Notes: generated by a model from the letters alone, not told the origin. DNA of 56,951 nt from Proteus myxofaciens ATCC 19692 (GCF_001654855.1 NZ_LXEN01000081.1:1-56951); one strand, 5' to 3'; shown: positions 1 to 13,976, counted from the first letter of the stretch. Program-made: numbers and translations.

Positions 1-96
1 GCCAGCCCAGTTTAATAAACCCAATTGGTTAGCAACAAAAGCCCAAACGGCAGAAAGAATACCCGTTGTTAGCGCAGTAAAAAAAAGCGTTCTCAC
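1..96 (-). CDS. DUF1097 (YcdZ-like) inner-membrane protein, N-terminal fragment
   Basis: Only the first 32 codons are inside the window; the gene runs off the left edge. The start is a GTG at 96, with an in-frame stop four codons upstream and an AAGAG ribosome-binding site about eight bases before it. The visible residues form one hydrophobic helix with the motifs TTGILSAVWAF and LGLLNWAG, which I recall from the N-terminus of E. coli YcdZ and other DUF1097 proteins. These are small multi-spanning inner-membrane proteins of unknown function. The assignment rests on one helix and is tentative. Confidence 0.55.
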   Translation of the reverse strand, partial: MRTLFFTALTTGILSAVWAFVANQLGLLNWAG

Positions 97-407
97 GATA
101 AACTCTTAACAAAAGAAGGGTGAATACCCCAGTTAATTAAAGGCGGAGTTTAGCATTGTCACAGGCTTATTTTCTATATTTAGATCATTAAAAAACATGA
201 TAATAAGTATTATTTGTTTTTTATTTAGAATTTATTTTCTCTTTTTTTTATAGGTGATAAAAGTAAACGGTTGCGTAATTGAAACTAATGATTAAATAAA
301 TTTAAATATTTTAATAATAAGAATATCAAAAGTGAAAAAGAATATAAGAAAGCAATTTGAATTACTTTGTATTGAAATTTCGTTATATATAAATTAATAG
401 AAAAGTA
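97..407. other. Gene-free AT-rich spacer
   Basis: About 310 bases between the DUF1097 gene start and the 3' end of hipA. It is very AT-rich with T and A runs. No open frame with a ribosome-binding site, no strong hairpin and no RNA gene was seen. It probably holds the promoter of the DUF1097 gene. Confidence 0.5.
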
Positions 408-1724
408 CTACTCAATATTAGCCAATCGCGCAGAACGTTTTTTCATTCCATCAAGTATCTTATTGCTAATATCAGTAGGGAAATCTGTAGGAAGTTGTTG
501 TTTTACCGATTTTATTGCATTGTCCATATTCCGATAAAAATAATTAAGTATTTCAGTCATTAGTATAAGGGGAAAGCCGACAGCTTCCGCTGTTTGGTAA
601 AAGTGACGAGGAAATATTTGTTCTATGGCGTATTTTTTACCTCGATTCGCTTGTAATCCCATCGCGAGTTTAGCATCTCGAGAATTAAGGCCTCTACCAC
701 CAAAGTTTGGGTACATAGACATAATGTCGTAAAAAGGTGTAAGGTGAAAACGTCCTTCTTGATTGATAAATACTGAAAAATTTTTAGCATGGACATCTGT
801 TGCAGCTAAAAGCCAAAATAAAACTTGAGCCTTCATAAAATGAAAACGATCTTGATCCGCGTTTGAGGAACCAAGTAGATAATTCATAATATCAATAATC
901 CCTGGTCCTCCTTCGCTTTCATATTTTAGAGCAGAAGGTATATTTAAGATCTGGCAAAAGTCTTCTTGAGGTAAACGCATTATCCACGAATTATCTGAGG
1001 CATATTTTCTATCAAAACGTTCTACTGCGAGTGCTTTAATATTTTTTAATTGAAGGATAGAGCAATGGGGAACTGGAAGCTCAAAGGCTTTAGCTATTAA
1101 GGTACAAAGATATTCATTTTCTACACTATTGGATAGGTCAATGGTGTAAGAATGACTTTCTATAACACCAATCGGCAACTTCATAATATGTGTTGTAGGT
1201 GTACTATTATGAGGTAAGCACCAATGATTTTTATAAAACAATAGCGCCGTTTTTTCTTGTGCTCCTGCAATGGATATTCTGAAATCAGTATATTCATCGA
1301 GCATACCTAGAGGTGTATTTGATTGATATCCTAATAATATTTTTTCTAGTTGAGCGTCATTAAGTTTATCATATTCTATCTTTTTGATATCGGTGGGTGT
1401 ATTTCCTTTAGGAAGTAATCTTAATGCGCCAACCGTATCAGCACCTACCGCAGTTAACAGATCAAATGGCTGATTTGAATGGGCTTGATAACGGCTGACA
1501 ATCCGATCTCTTATTTCAGTATTATCAGGTAATAGATTATCAAAGAAATTATAAACACTGTCTCCTTGATACTCTTGAAGTTGTAGTGGCATAGACAGAG
1601 AAATTGGACGACTTCCTGCTCTATTAACCCATTCTTCAGTATATTGAAATGAATGCGCACCTGAGTTTTTTTTGGTAAAAACACCCACATAATATTCATT
1701 CATATATACATCAAGGCTTGCCAT
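408..1724 (-). CDS. hipA: HipA-type serine/threonine kinase toxin
   Basis: Toxin of a type II toxin-antitoxin pair. In E. coli, HipA phosphorylates glutamyl-tRNA synthetase, which starves translation and promotes persistence. The protein is 438 residues, against 440 in E. coli. Visible landmarks are the N-terminal HipA domain, the nucleotide-loop motif SIAGAQEK at 151-158 (its Ser is the autophosphorylation site in E. coli), VERFDR at 234-239, the catalytic Asp in ATDVHAKNFS (D310), and the metal-binding Asp in FYDIMS (D333). All catalytic residues appear present, so the kinase should be active. The ATG follows the hipB stop directly with no spacer, so translation is coupled to the antitoxin. 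The product name is secure; the physiological target in this organism is inferred. Confidence 0.93.
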   Translation of the reverse strand: MASLDVYMNEYYVGVFTKKNSGAHSFQYTEEWVNRAGSRPISLSMPLQLQEYQGDSVYNFFDNLLPDNTEIRDRIVSRYQAHSNQPFDLLTAVGADTVGALRLLPKGNTPTDIKKIEYDKLNDAQLEKILLGYQSNTPLGMLDEYTDFRISIAGAQEKTALLFYKNHWCLPHNSTPTTHIMKLPIGVIESHSYTIDLSNSVENEYLCTLIAKAFELPVPHCSILQLKNIKALAVERFDRKYASDNSWIMRLPQEDFCQILNIPSALKYESEGGPGIIDIMNYLLGSSNADQDRFHFMKAQVLFWLLAATDVHAKNFSVFINQEGRFHLTPFYDIMSMYPNFGGRGLNSRDAKLAMGLQANRGKKYAIEQIFPRHFYQTAEAVGFPLILMTEILNYFYRNMDNAIKSVKQQLPTDFPTDISNKILDGMKKRSARLANIE

Positions 1725-1982
1725 TTACCACTCCTCTTTCCACTCACTTTTACGTGTAGGATTATTTTTAGCATCTTTAGGATGAATTTCCATCTCTAAA
1801 TTAAGTGCAGAGAGAAGTTTAAAAAAAGTTTCTAATTTGGTGGAGTTAGGATTCAGTTCGAAATTAGAAACCGTATCTTGTCGAATTCCTACTTTTTGAG
1901 CAACTTTACCTTGAGAAAGCTTTTTTCTTAATCGCACATCTTTTAGATGAACGCTGAGCTGATAAGCATTAATGATGACCAT
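1725..1982 (-). CDS. hipB: HipB-type antitoxin and autorepressor
   Basis: An 85-residue Xre-family DNA-binding protein, first gene of the hipBA operon. The helix-turn-helix covers about residues 20-50 (LSQGKVAQKVGIRQDTVSNFE). In E. coli, HipB binds HipA and represses the operon. The C-terminus is polar and ends in Trp (WKEEW), as E. coli HipB also ends in Trp; that tail is a degradation determinant there. The stop codon abuts the hipA ATG. Several palindromic TATA-centred elements lie directly upstream and are the likely binding sites. Confidence 0.9.
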   Translation of the reverse strand: MVIINAYQLSVHLKDVRLRKKLSQGKVAQKVGIRQDTVSNFELNPNSTKLETFFKLLSALNLEMEIHPKDAKNNPTRKSEWKEEW

Positions 1983-1985
1983 TGT

Positions 1986-2095
1986 TGTTCTACCTGTTAT
2001 AGACGTTAATATCTAATATACCCGTTATAGCGTGTAGATCAAGATTTAACGGCTATAGCCGGTAATATCACTTTTACACGGTATAGCAGGTAATT
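1986..2095 (-). promoter_or_regulatory. hipBA promoter with four operator-like palindromes
   Basis: Four copies of an element centred on TATA lie near 1991-2005, 2020-2034, 2050-2066 and 2077-2092. The third contains the perfect palindrome CGGCTATAGCCG; the others match its C-G-TATA-C-G skeleton. On the minus strand, TTGATC and TATATT with a 16-base spacer form a candidate promoter among them. HipB is known to bind multiple palindromic operators over its promoter. The exact sites here are inferred from repetition alone. Confidence 0.6.
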
Positions 2096-2136
2096 GTAGC
2101 ATTACTTACCAATACAGAAGCTTGAGAATATGCGGC
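2045..2136. repeat. Direct repeat copy B: duplicated mnmE 3' end plus operator elements (att-like)
   Basis: 92 bases matching 3182-3273 in the same orientation with about seven mismatches. It contains, at 2102-2119, the complement of TTCTGTATTGGTAAGTAA, which I recall as the 18-bp attachment sequence used by SGI1-type islands at the mnmE (trmE) 3' end. Read leftward it still encodes the MnmE tail [10 protein letters not shown] and stop. It also carries two of the hipB operator-like palindromes. It therefore looks like an integration scar. Confidence 0.8.
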
Positions 2137-2327
2137 TATTACATGTAGCTATTGAGAATGGTTAGACAACTAAGTTCTTTACATTTATATAAGCTTTAAA
2201 GTTGTAAAAAATAATTCAATCTCTGAATTGAAACGAGTTATATTTTTTTATTATTAAAAATTATGGGATAGAAAAATATTGTGGGTATCTAGATCTTAAT
2301 ACCAATTATTTTCTAATAATTTAAAAA

Positions 2328-2894
2328 TCAACTATTCAATATATGAATATATAAAGTTCTAAGTGAAGACGATGTATTCGTTTCTATTTCAATTAATGTA
2401 AAACCATATTGTTTATAAAGCTGTATTAATCGATTATTATCTTCACACTCTAGTATAATAATACGACCACCAATCAAAGCGTTATCTTCTGATAGAACAG
2501 CATAAATTTCATTTAAAATAATGCTTAAAGAAATAGGGTTATCTACGATTGCTGTGTTTTTTCCTAATTGACCAATAAGAAATACTTTAATTTTTTCTGC
2601 TTTTCGGGATATCCCATCAAGTTGCTGCACTTTTGTTTTACTTAATTTAGCCTTGTCTAGTATCAGCTCTTTAAAGGATAGCGAGAAATAAGCTAAAATT
2701 TTTCCCTCATAATCTAATATCAAATAAGTTCTTGCATTACTTGTTTGCTCAAATCTAATTGCTTTAGTCGGTGAAATTAAAAAATTTTCAACATCGCAAT
2801 TAAGGGAATTGGCAAAACTATTTAAAAGCTTAATGGTATTTTCTTTACCAAATTCTTTTAAGAGTTTTCCAAGTTGGACAATCGTTGTTTTAAT
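2328..2894 (-). CDS. GNAT-family acetyltransferase, putative toxin of a two-gene module
   Basis: About 188 residues in the GNAT fold. The motif-A-like GQLGKN and the C-terminal ECEDNNRLIQLYKQYGF resemble a family I recall paired with a small protein in toxin-antitoxin-like operons of gut bacteria. The N-terminal part (VQLGKLLKEFG, then CDVENFL and AIRFEQ) also fits this family and lies upstream of the first ordinary start codon, a TTG at 2723. No ATG, GTG or TTG occurs in this frame between the stop at 2912-2910 and 2723. I place the start at an ATT at 2894, preceded nine bases earlier by AAGG. It overlaps the antitoxin gene by 37 bases. The substrate is unknown, and a degraded start is possible. 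Confidence 0.6.
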   Translation of the reverse strand: MKTTIVQLGKLLKEFGKENTIKLLNSFANSLNCDVENFLISPTKAIRFEQTSNARTYLILDYEGKILAYFSLSFKELILDKAKLSKTKVQQLDGISRKAEKIKVFLIGQLGKNTAIVDNPISLSIILNEIYAVLSEDNALIGGRIIILECEDNNRLIQLYKQYGFTLIEIETNTSSSLRTLYIHILNS

Positions 2895-3037
2895 AGCGCA
2901 ATCCCTTGTCTATTTTCTACTTCGTAATCCCGTTTTACGACTTTTATGTGGCGTGGATGGCTTAGGTCGTGCTGGATAAGACTTATAGAATGCTCATCTT
3001 TGACAACAAAGCTTTTACTGAAAGAGGTAGTAGCCAT
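2858..3037 (-). CDS. Small 59-residue protein, putative antitoxin of the GNAT module
   Basis: ATG at 3037 with a good ribosome-binding site (AGGAGA) six bases upstream. The protein starts MATTSFSKSFVVKDEHS and has a polar, basic C-terminal half ending QRLSNLENS. I recall similar small proteins starting with a TTSF-K-F motif immediately upstream of this GNAT type, where they are annotated as antitoxins. The gene is first in the operon and overlaps the acetyltransferase, the usual antitoxin-first layout. No classical DNA-binding motif is obvious. The role is inferred from position and resemblance. Confidence 0.6.
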   Translation of the reverse strand: MATTSFSKSFVVKDEHSISLIQHDLSHPRHIKVVKRDYEVENRQGIALLKQRLSNLENS

Positions 3038-3068
3038 AGTTATCTCCTATTGATCTTCATCGTAGGCT

Positions 3069-3097
3069 AATATAGCAACATATATGAATATGGACAA
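3069..3097 (-). promoter_or_regulatory. Candidate promoter of the GNAT module
   Basis: On the minus strand, TTGTCC (-35 like, at 3097-3092) and TATATT (-10, at 3074-3069) are separated by 17 bases. They lie about 30 bases upstream of the small-protein ATG. AT-rich near-palindromic sequence between the boxes could be an operator. Confidence 0.45.
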
Positions 3098-3181
3098 TCA
3101 TTAAATTGTATAAAAAACAAGCTGCATGAATAAGTAACAAGAGGGTTATCATTTATATCAGATATAGTGTGTGGTGCTTTA

Positions 3182-3273
3182 TTTACCCGCTATAACCGGT
3201 AATGTCACTTTTACGCGGTATAGCAGGTAATTGTGGCATTACTTACCAATACAGAAGCTTGAGAAAATGCGGC
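3182..3273. repeat. Direct repeat copy A: mnmE 3' end (SGI1-type attachment sequence) plus operator elements
   Basis: Partner of the repeat at 2045-2136. The 18-bp attachment sequence occupies 3239-3256 and includes the mnmE stop codon. Two TATA-centred palindromic elements, like those in front of hipB, sit at about 3184-3202 and 3211-3229, although hipB is 1.1 kb away. No integrase gene is present between the copies. Confidence 0.8.
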
Positions 3274-4603
3274 CTAATAAATCATCAGAGGTAAATTCAC
3301 CTGTGATTTCACTTAATGATTGTTGAGCAAGTCTTAACTCTTCTGCTAATAACTCACCTGATTTTGCATAAACCAATTGCTCATAACCTTGTTGTAAATG
3401 CTCAGCTGCTGTATTTAATGCTTGTAAATGGCGACGACGCGCTAAGAATCCACCTTCTGTATTACTGTTAAAACCCATTGCTTCTTTTAGATGATCACGC
3501 AATAGCTCGATTCCCATACCATCTCGTGCTGATAAGCGAATCATTGGGTAGTTATTTTGCTCAGTAATTTCGACATTTTCGCCAGTTAAATCTGATTTAT
3601 TACGGATGACGGTAACAGGAAGCGTACTAGGTAAACGCGCCATAAATTCAGGCCAAATATCTTCTGGTGCTGTTGCTTGTGTTGTTGTGCTATCAACCAT
3701 AAAGAGCACTCTGTCAGCTTGCTCAATCTCTTGCCAAGCACGTTCAATACCAATACGCTCAACCTCATCACTTGCTTCACGTAAGCCTGCGGTATCAATA
3801 ATATGCAGTGGCATACCATCAATATGAATATGCTCACGCAGTACATCACGAGTTGTACCAGCAATATCAGTGACAATTGCTGCTTCTCTTCCTGCTAATG
3901 CATTCAATAGACTTGATTTACCGGCATTAGGGCGACCTGCGATAACGACTTTCATGCCTTCACGCAATAAGCTACCTTGACGCGCTTGAGCGCGAACATC
4001 GTCTAACTCTGCAATAACAGTATTGAGCTTGCCTTCAATCACACCATCAGAGAGAAAATCAATCTCTTCATCAGGAAAATCAATGGCGGCTTCAACGTAA
4101 ATACGTAGGTTGATTAAAGACTCAACCATTCCTGTGATATGTGATGAGAATGCGCCTTGTAGTGAATTAATGGCAGAGCGTGCGGCTTGTTCTGAACTGG
4201 CATCAATTAAATCAGCGATTGCCTCTGCTTGTGCAAGATCGAGTTTATCATTGAGAAAAGCGCGTTCAGAAAATTCACCAGGGTTTGCAATACGCACGCC
4301 TGGAATTTGTAAAATACGTTTTAAAAGCAAATCAAGAATAACAGGGCCACCATGACCTTGTAGTTCTAAAACATCTTCACCCGTAAATGAGTGTGGATTA
4401 GGAAAGAAGAGGGCAATACCCTGATCAAGCACTGAGTTATCATCATTAAGAAAAGGCAGATAATCAGCATAACGAGGCTTTGGTAATTTACCTAAAATGG
4501 CTTGTGCAACATCGGCAGCTTTAGAGCCAGAAACGCGCAGGATACCAACACCGCCTCTTCCAGGAGGTGTTGCCTGAGCGACGATAGTATCAGTGCTATG
4601 CAT
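3239..4603 (-). CDS. mnmE: tRNA uridine-5-carboxymethylaminomethyl modification GTPase MnmE
   Basis: With MnmG, this GTPase installs the carboxymethylaminomethyl group on wobble U34 of certain tRNAs in the cytoplasm. The 454 residues match the family. The N-terminal tetrahydrofolate-binding domain covers about 1-120, helical segments flank the G domain, with P-loop GRPNAGKSS (223-231), TDIAGTTRD (245-253), DTAG (270-273) and NKSD (335-338). The C-terminal CIGK motif (451-454) carries the conserved Cys. The gene's last codons form the attachment sequence described separately, and the reading frame is intact. It lies downstream of yidC, as in other enterobacteria, but a strong terminator separates them, so it probably has its own promoter in 4604-4640. 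Confidence 0.97.
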   Translation of the reverse strand: MHSTDTIVAQATPPGRGGVGILRVSGSKAADVAQAILGKLPKPRYADYLPFLNDDNSVLDQGIALFFPNPHSFTGEDVLELQGHGGPVILDLLLKRILQIPGVRIANPGEFSERAFLNDKLDLAQAEAIADLIDASSEQAARSAINSLQGAFSSHITGMVESLINLRIYVEAAIDFPDEEIDFLSDGVIEGKLNTVIAELDDVRAQARQGSLLREGMKVVIAGRPNAGKSSLLNALAGREAAIVTDIAGTTRDVLREHIHIDGMPLHIIDTAGLREASDEVERIGIERAWQEIEQADRVLFMVDSTTTQATAPEDIWPEFMARLPSTLPVTVIRNKSDLTGENVEITEQNNYPMIRLSARDGMGIELLRDHLKEAMGFNSNTEGGFLARRRHLQALNTAAEHLQQGYEQLVYAKSGELLAEELRLAQQSLSEITGEFTSDDLLGRIFSSFCIGK

Positions 4604-4639
4604 GGTGTACTCGCTTAATCAGAATATTTATTAATAGAT

Positions 4640-4680
4640 AAAAAATAAAAAACAGAAGGCGGTCATATAAGACCGCCTTC
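4640..4680 (-). terminator. Rho-independent terminator after yidC
   Basis: Perfect 10-bp stem, GAAGGCGGTC at 4655-4664 pairing with GACCGCCTTC at 4671-4680, with a 6-base loop. On the minus strand it is followed by a U-rich run (4652 down to 4640). It ends the rpmH-rnpA-yidD-yidC transcription unit. Confidence 0.85.
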
Positions 4681-4739
4681 GCTATTTTATGTCACTTTCC
4701 TTTGAATGTAACCAAGGAAGCGTTTTTTCCTATGATGTC

Positions 4740-6380
4740 TTACTTTTTATCTCTGCTATGTAAGCCACGTTTTTCCAGACCACGATAAATTAATTGTTGC
4801 TGGAGAATGGTCACTAAGTTACTGACGATATAGTACAGAACCAGACCTGATGGGAACCATAAGAAGAAGACTGTAAATACAACTGGCATAAAGGTCATGA
4901 TTTTTTGTTGCATCGGATCAGTGACTGCTGTTGGCGACAGTTTCTGAATGATGAACATTGTCACACCCATTAATAATGGCAGAATGTAATACGGGTCTTG
5001 TGCTGATAAATCTTGTATCCAAAGAATAAATGGTGCGTGACGTAATTCAACAGAACCCATCAGCATGTAATACAAGGCAAGGAAGATTGGCATCTGGATA
5101 ATCAGAGGTAAACAACCCCCCAGAGGATTCACTTTTTCTTGTTTGTATAACGCCATCATTTCTTGGCTCATACGCTGTTTATCATCACCAATACGCTCAC
5201 GAAGTGCCGCTAATTTTGGTTGTAATAAACGCATTTTCGCCATTGACGTATATTGCGCTTTTGTCAGTGGATACATGATACCACGAACAATAAAGGTAAT
5301 AACGATAATGGAGAAACCCCAGTTACCGATAAAGCTGTGAATAAATTTCAGCAATTTAAACAGTGGCTGAGAAATAAACCATAACCAACCATAGTCTACT
5401 GATAAATCTAAATGCGGTGCGATAGCGGACATCTCAGATTGGATTTCTGGACCAACCCATAATGTAGAGCCGATATCAGCAGTAGCATTTGGTGCGATTA
5501 TCAATGGAGCTGATTTATAACCAATTAATGCAATAGATTTATTATCTAAAGTGATAGAGTAGAAATTATTATTCTGGCTATCTTTTGTTGGGATCCACGC
5601 AGTAGCGAAGTACTGTTGCAACATCGCAATCCAACCATTATTGGTCGTTAGCGATAAATTTTTATCTTCGATATCACCAAAGCTATATTTTTTATAGTTT
5701 GTTTCATCTGATGAATACGCAGCACCACGATAGGTATGAAGTGCAAAGTTGCTACTTCCTGTATCACGATGTTCTGGTAACTTAACAGATTGTTTTAACT
5801 GACCGTAGAAATTCATTGTCAGCGTTTTATCTGTCGTGTTCTCAATTTTATAATCAACACTGATATTGTACTGACCTTTTTTCAGAACAAAGGTTTTGAC
5901 GAATTTAACGCCTTCTTCATTCACATAAGTCATAGGTACACGTAATTCTTCTTGACCTTCAGCAAGAATGAATTCTTTTTTATCTGTGCTGTAAACAGGG
6001 CGAGATTTCTGATCTGGGCCATCAGGGCCAATTAAGCCACTTTGTGCCTGATACAGGAATTGCGGTGTCGTTTCTAGTAAACGGAAAGGGGTATTTGAGT
6101 TAAGCTCGGCGGGATAGGCTAACAAATCAGCCTCATCGATTGTACCGCCCTGCGTATTGATTTGAAGATCAAGTACGTCAGTTTTTACGGTAATCAATTT
6201 TGCCTGCTCATTGCTGTTACCAGTCACAGCAAGACTATCACTGCTTGGCACGTCCGCTTGTTGCGAGACCTGAGTAGTAGTGGTGGTGTTTTGTGATGTC
6301 TTATCACCCTCCCACTGCTGCCAGATCAGGAAAGAAACGAACAGCAAAGCGATGAATAGAAGATTGCGTTGCGAATCCAT
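4740..6380 (-). CDS. yidC: Membrane protein insertase YidC
   Basis: Inserts and folds inner-membrane proteins, alone or with SecYEG. The 546 residues fit the gammaproteobacterial type. There is one N-terminal membrane helix (about 6-22), a large periplasmic beta domain (about 60-340), then the conserved five-helix core. The conserved groove arginine is visible in [12 protein letters not shown] (R366, the same number as in E. coli). The C-terminus is basic ([10 protein letters not shown]), as expected for ribosome contact. It starts two bases after yidD ends, so it belongs to the rpmH-rnpA-yidD-yidC operon. Confidence 0.97.
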   Translation of the reverse strand: MDSQRNLLFIALLFVSFLIWQQWEGDKTSQNTTTTTQVSQQADVPSSDSLAVTGNSNEQAKLITVKTDVLDLQINTQGGTIDEADLLAYPAELNSNTPFRLLETTPQFLYQAQSGLIGPDGPDQKSRPVYSTDKKEFILAEGQEELRVPMTYVNEEGVKFVKTFVLKKGQYNISVDYKIENTTDKTLTMNFYGQLKQSVKLPEHRDTGSSNFALHTYRGAAYSSDETNYKKYSFGDIEDKNLSLTTNNGWIAMLQQYFATAWIPTKDSQNNNFYSITLDNKSIALIGYKSAPLIIAPNATADIGSTLWVGPEIQSEMSAIAPHLDLSVDYGWLWFISQPLFKLLKFIHSFIGNWGFSIIVITFIVRGIMYPLTKAQYTSMAKMRLLQPKLAALRERIGDDKQRMSQEMMALYKQEKVNPLGGCLPLIIQMPIFLALYYMLMGSVELRHAPFILWIQDLSAQDPYYILPLLMGVTMFIIQKLSPTAVTDPMQQKIMTFMPVVFTVFFLWFPSGLVLYYIVSNLVTILQQQLIYRGLEKRGLHSRDKK

Positions 6381-6382
6381 CG

Positions 6383-6643
6383 TTAATTTTCTCTGTTATC
6401 GTCGTTTTTTCTAGGTGGGACAGGATCATCACCACCTTCGTGTAAAGGGTGGCATTTTAATATGCGTTTCACAGTTAACCAACTCCCTTTTATCATTCCA
6501 AACCTGCGCAATGCCTCAATTCCATAATGAGAGCACGTAGGATTAAAACGACAACGAGGCCCCAACAGAGGACTAATCCCCAGTTGATAGCCCCTAATCA
6601 GCAAGATCAGGATTTTTGAGCCAAGCGACAATGACGACGCCAT
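6383..6643 (-). CDS. yidD: Membrane protein insertion efficiency factor YidD
   Basis: Small (86-residue) inner-membrane-associated protein that assists YidC-dependent insertion. The family core is visible: [20 protein letters not shown] with conserved cysteines, then [20 protein letters not shown] and a polar tail. Its first 37 bases lie inside the 3' end of rnpA in another frame, a conserved arrangement that suggests translational coupling. Confidence 0.95.
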   Translation of the reverse strand: MASSLSLGSKILILLIRGYQLGISPLLGPRCRFNPTCSHYGIEALRRFGMIKGSWLTVKRILKCHPLHEGGDDPVPPRKNDDNREN

Positions 6644-6966
6644 AATTTACCCAACATTTCCGTCAATTGGTGGTTATCAAGTTCAGCAACCCCTTTTCTT
6701 ACTAATATCACAAAATCCATCGCGGGTAATTGATGCTGATGTAAACGAAAGTATTCACGCGCTAATCGTTTAATACGATTACGCTCATGAGCACGTTTAA
6801 CGTTTTTCTTTGCGATAGTGAGACCGATGCGGGGATGCCCCAGCTCATTCTGGCGACCCAAAATTGTTATTTCTGGTGAACTCGCACGTTGTGGCTGCTG
6901 GAAAACAAAATTGAAATGCTTGGGAGTTAACAAACGTAACTCCCTTGGAAAAGCGAGCTTAACCAC
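6607..6966 (-). CDS. rnpA: Ribonuclease P protein component
   Basis: Protein subunit of RNase P, which trims the 5' leader of pre-tRNAs together with the RNA subunit. The 119 residues include the RNR signature in [15 protein letters not shown] (about 58-72). The start is GTG at 6966, giving [16 protein letters not shown]. coli rnpA also starts with GTG. It follows rpmH by 17 bases and overlaps yidD at its 3' end. Confidence 0.96.
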   Translation of the reverse strand: MVKLAFPRELRLLTPKHFNFVFQQPQRASSPEITILGRQNELGHPRIGLTIAKKNVKRAHERNRIKRLAREYFRLHQHQLPAMDFVILVRKGVAELDNHQLTEMLGKLWRRHCRLAQKS

Positions 6967-6983
6967 GGAATGGTTAGCTTTAA

Positions 6984-7848
<865 letters not shown>

Positions 7849-9252
7849 GTGTCACTTTCGCTTTGGCAGCATTGTCTTGCCCGGTTGCAGGATGAGTTAC
7901 CTGCCACTGAATTTAGTATGTGGATACGTCCCTTGCAGGCAGAGCTTTGCGATAATACGCTGGCATTGTATGCACCTAATCGCTTTGTGTTAGATTGGGT
8001 AAGAGAAAAATACATTAATAACATTAATGAATTATTAATGGATTTTTGTGGTTCTGAAGTCCCTTCATTGCGTTTTGAAGTTGGTAATAAGCCGGCCTCT
8101 GCCAGTACGACAGAAAATGTTCCCAAAGCAGTGACATATCCATCGGTGAATAATACACCGACGAATACAAGTCAGCCTGTACGCCCTAGCTGGGATAATC
8201 CGCCTTCATCTCAGTTACCAGAATTAAGCTATCGTTCTAATGTCAATCCTAAACATAAGTTTGATAACTTTGTTGAAGGTAAATCTAACCAATTAGCAAG
8301 AGCAGCCGCAAGGCAAGTTGCTGATAATCCTGGTGGCGCCTATAACCCACTTTTTTTATATGGTGGGACAGGTTTAGGTAAAACGCATCTATTACATGCT
8401 GTAGGTAACAGTATTATGGAGCGTAAAGCGAATGCAAAAGTGGTTTATATGCATTCTGAACGCTTTGTTCAAGATATGGTAAAAGCGCTACAAAACAATG
8501 CGATAGAAGATTTTAAACGTTATTATCGTTCTGTTGATGCTTTACTCATTGATGATATTCAATTTTTTGCGAATAAAGAGCGCTCACAAGAAGAATTTTT
8601 TCATACCTTTAACGCATTGTTAGAAGGTAATCAGCAAATTATTTTAACTTCAGACCGTTATCCAAAAGAGATAAATGGTGTTGAAGATAGATTAAAATCG
8701 CGCTTTGGCTGGGGCTTAACCGTCGCAATTGAGCCACCAGAACTCGAAACTCGAGTTGCGATTTTGATGAAAAAAGCGGATGAGAATCAAATCCAACTAC
8801 CCGATGAAGTGGCTTTTTTTATTGCTAAGCGACTTCGTTCTAATGTCCGTGAACTTGAAGGTGCATTAAATCGGGTAATAGCGAATGCAAATTTTACAGG
8901 TCGTGCGATTACTATCGATTTTGTACGTGAAGCATTGCGCGATTTACTTGCCTTGCAAGAAAAATTAGTCACTATCGATAATATTCAAAAAACAGTAGCA
9001 GAATATTATAAAATTAAAGTGGCCGATTTATTATCAAAGCGACGATCCCGATCGGTTGCCCGTCCTAGGCAAATGGCAATGGCGCTGGCAAAGGAATTAA
9101 CAAACCACAGCTTGCCTGAAATCGGGGATGCCTTTGGTGGTCGTGACCATACAACAGTGCTTCATGCTTGTCGAAAAATAGAGCAGTTGCGTGAAGAAAG
9201 TCACGATATCAAAGAAGATTTTTCTAACTTAATCAGAACATTATCATCCTAG
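7849..9252 (+). CDS. dnaA: Chromosomal replication initiator DnaA
   Basis: AAA+ ATPase that binds DnaA boxes, opens oriC and loads DnaB. The 467 residues equal the E. coli length. Domain I is nearly identical to E. coli at the start ([19 protein letters not shown]). Domain II is a Pro/Thr/Asn-rich linker (about 85-130). Domain III has Walker A GGTGLGKT (172-179) and Walker [10 protein letters not shown] (232-240). Domain IV carries the DnaA signature around [15 protein letters not shown]. The start is GTG at 7849 with GGGGAG upstream. It is the first gene of dnaA-dnaN-recF-gyrB. Confidence 0.98.
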   Translation: MSLSLWQHCLARLQDELPATEFSMWIRPLQAELCDNTLALYAPNRFVLDWVREKYINNINELLMDFCGSEVPSLRFEVGNKPASASTTENVPKAVTYPSVNNTPTNTSQPVRPSWDNPPSSQLPELSYRSNVNPKHKFDNFVEGKSNQLARAAARQVADNPGGAYNPLFLYGGTGLGKTHLLHAVGNSIMERKANAKVVYMHSERFVQDMVKALQNNAIEDFKRYYRSVDALLIDDIQFFANKERSQEEFFHTFNALLEGNQQIILTSDRYPKEINGVEDRLKSRFGWGLTVAIEPPELETRVAILMKKADENQIQLPDEVAFFIAKRLRSNVRELEGALNRVIANANFTGRAITIDFVREALRDLLALQEKLVTIDNIQKTVAEYYKIKVADLLSKRRSRSVARPRQMAMALAKELTNHSLPEIGDAFGGRDHTTVLHACRKIEQLREESHDIKEDFSNLIRTLSS

Positions 9253-9256
9253 CGCT

Positions 9257-10360
9257 ATGAAATTTATCATTGAACGTGAACAGCTGCTAAAGCCGCTGCA
9301 ACAAGTTAGCGGCCCTTTAAGTGGTCGCCCAACTTTACCTATTTTAGGCAACTTGTTGCTTAAGGTAACTGACAATGCCTTATTGATAACAGGTACTGAT
9401 CTTGAAATGGAGATGATGGCCAGAGTAGAGCTGAGCCAGTCTCATGAGAATGGCGCAACGACGGTGCCTGCGCGTAAATTTTTTGATATTTGGCGCGGAT
9501 TACCTGATGGTGCTGAAATTAGTGTTGAACTTGATGGTGAGCGTTTATTGGTGCGCTCAGGTCGTAGCCGTTTTTCACTTTCAACGCTACCTGCAACTGA
9601 CTTTCCTAACTTAGATGATTGGCAAAGTGATGTTGAGTTTACGTTACCTCAAGCGACATTAAAACGCTTGATTGAATCCACTCAGTTTTCCATGGCACAT
9701 CAAGATGTGCGTTATTACCTCAATGGTATGCTATTTGAAACGGAAAACACGGAACTGCGCACTGTCGCGACAGATGGTCACCGTTTAGCTGTCTGTTCTA
9801 TGGATATCGGACAATCCTTACCTGGTCACTCAGTTATAGTGCCTCGTAAAGGTGTTATTGAGTTAATGCGTTTACTTGATGGAAGTGGTGAAAGCTTATT
9901 ACAACTGCAAATTGGAAGTAATAATCTACGTGCCCATGTGGGTGATTTCATTTTTACTTCTAAACTGGTTGATGGGCGCTTTCCTGACTATCGTCGCGTA
10001 TTACCAAAAAATCCAACTAAAGCCGTTATTGCAGGTTGTGATATCCTTAAACAAGCCTTTTCTCGTGCTGCGATTTTATCAAATGAAAAATTTCGCGGTG
10101 TACGTATTAATCTCACCAATGGCCAATTAAAAATTACGGCTAATAATCCCGAACAAGAAGAAGCAGAAGAAATTGTTGATGTTCAATATCAAGGTGAGGA
10201 TATGGAGATTGGTTTTAATGTAAGCTATCTGCTTGATGTCTTAAACACATTAAAATGTGAAGATGTTAAACTGTTACTAACAGATGCGGTATCTAGTGTT
10301 CAAGTAGAAAATGAAGCAAGTTCTGCAGCGGCATATGTTGTTATGCCTATGCGTTTATAA
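9257..10360 (+). CDS. dnaN: DNA polymerase III beta subunit (sliding clamp)
   Basis: Ring-shaped processivity clamp of DNA polymerase III, also a docking platform for MutS, ligase and Hda. The 367 residues fit the three-domain clamp fold. The C-terminus [10 protein letters not shown] matches the family (E. coli ends in PMRL). It starts four bases after the dnaA stop and is followed 11 bases later by recF, consistent with one operon. Confidence 0.97.
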   Translation: MKFIIEREQLLKPLQQVSGPLSGRPTLPILGNLLLKVTDNALLITGTDLEMEMMARVELSQSHENGATTVPARKFFDIWRGLPDGAEISVELDGERLLVRSGRSRFSLSTLPATDFPNLDDWQSDVEFTLPQATLKRLIESTQFSMAHQDVRYYLNGMLFETENTELRTVATDGHRLAVCSMDIGQSLPGHSVIVPRKGVIELMRLLDGSGESLLQLQIGSNNLRAHVGDFIFTSKLVDGRFPDYRRVLPKNPTKAVIAGCDILKQAFSRAAILSNEKFRGVRINLTNGQLKITANNPEQEEAEEIVDVQYQGEDMEIGFNVSYLLDVLNTLKCEDVKLLLTDAVSSVQVENEASSAAAYVVMPMRL

Positions 10361-10371
10361 TTGTATCTACT

Positions 10372-13895
<3,524 letters not shown>

Positions 13896-13920
13896 TAGAA
13901 TTATGTATTGATAAAATAAT

Positions 13921-13951
13921 AAAAAAAACCAGCTAGTTAGCTGGTTTTTTT
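13921..13951. terminator. Bidirectional terminator between gyrB and asd
   Basis: The stem AACCAGCTA (13927-13935) pairs with TAGCTGGTT (13938-13946), flanked by an A run on the left and a T run on the right. It can therefore end transcription from both the convergent gyrB and asd. Confidence 0.85.
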
Positions 13952-13976
13952 GTATGTGTTTTTGGTGTTTTAACCA

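Noticed and set aside
1511-1699. 62-codon frame within hipA on the same strand
   Set aside because: It is an alternative-frame shadow of the intact hipA gene with low-complexity hydrophobic sequence.
2858-2900. Programmed -1 frameshift joining the small protein to the GNAT protein
   Set aside because: The GNAT frame is -1 relative to the small protein, but the sequence there does not form a standard X XXY YYZ slippery heptamer; an AUU start is simpler.
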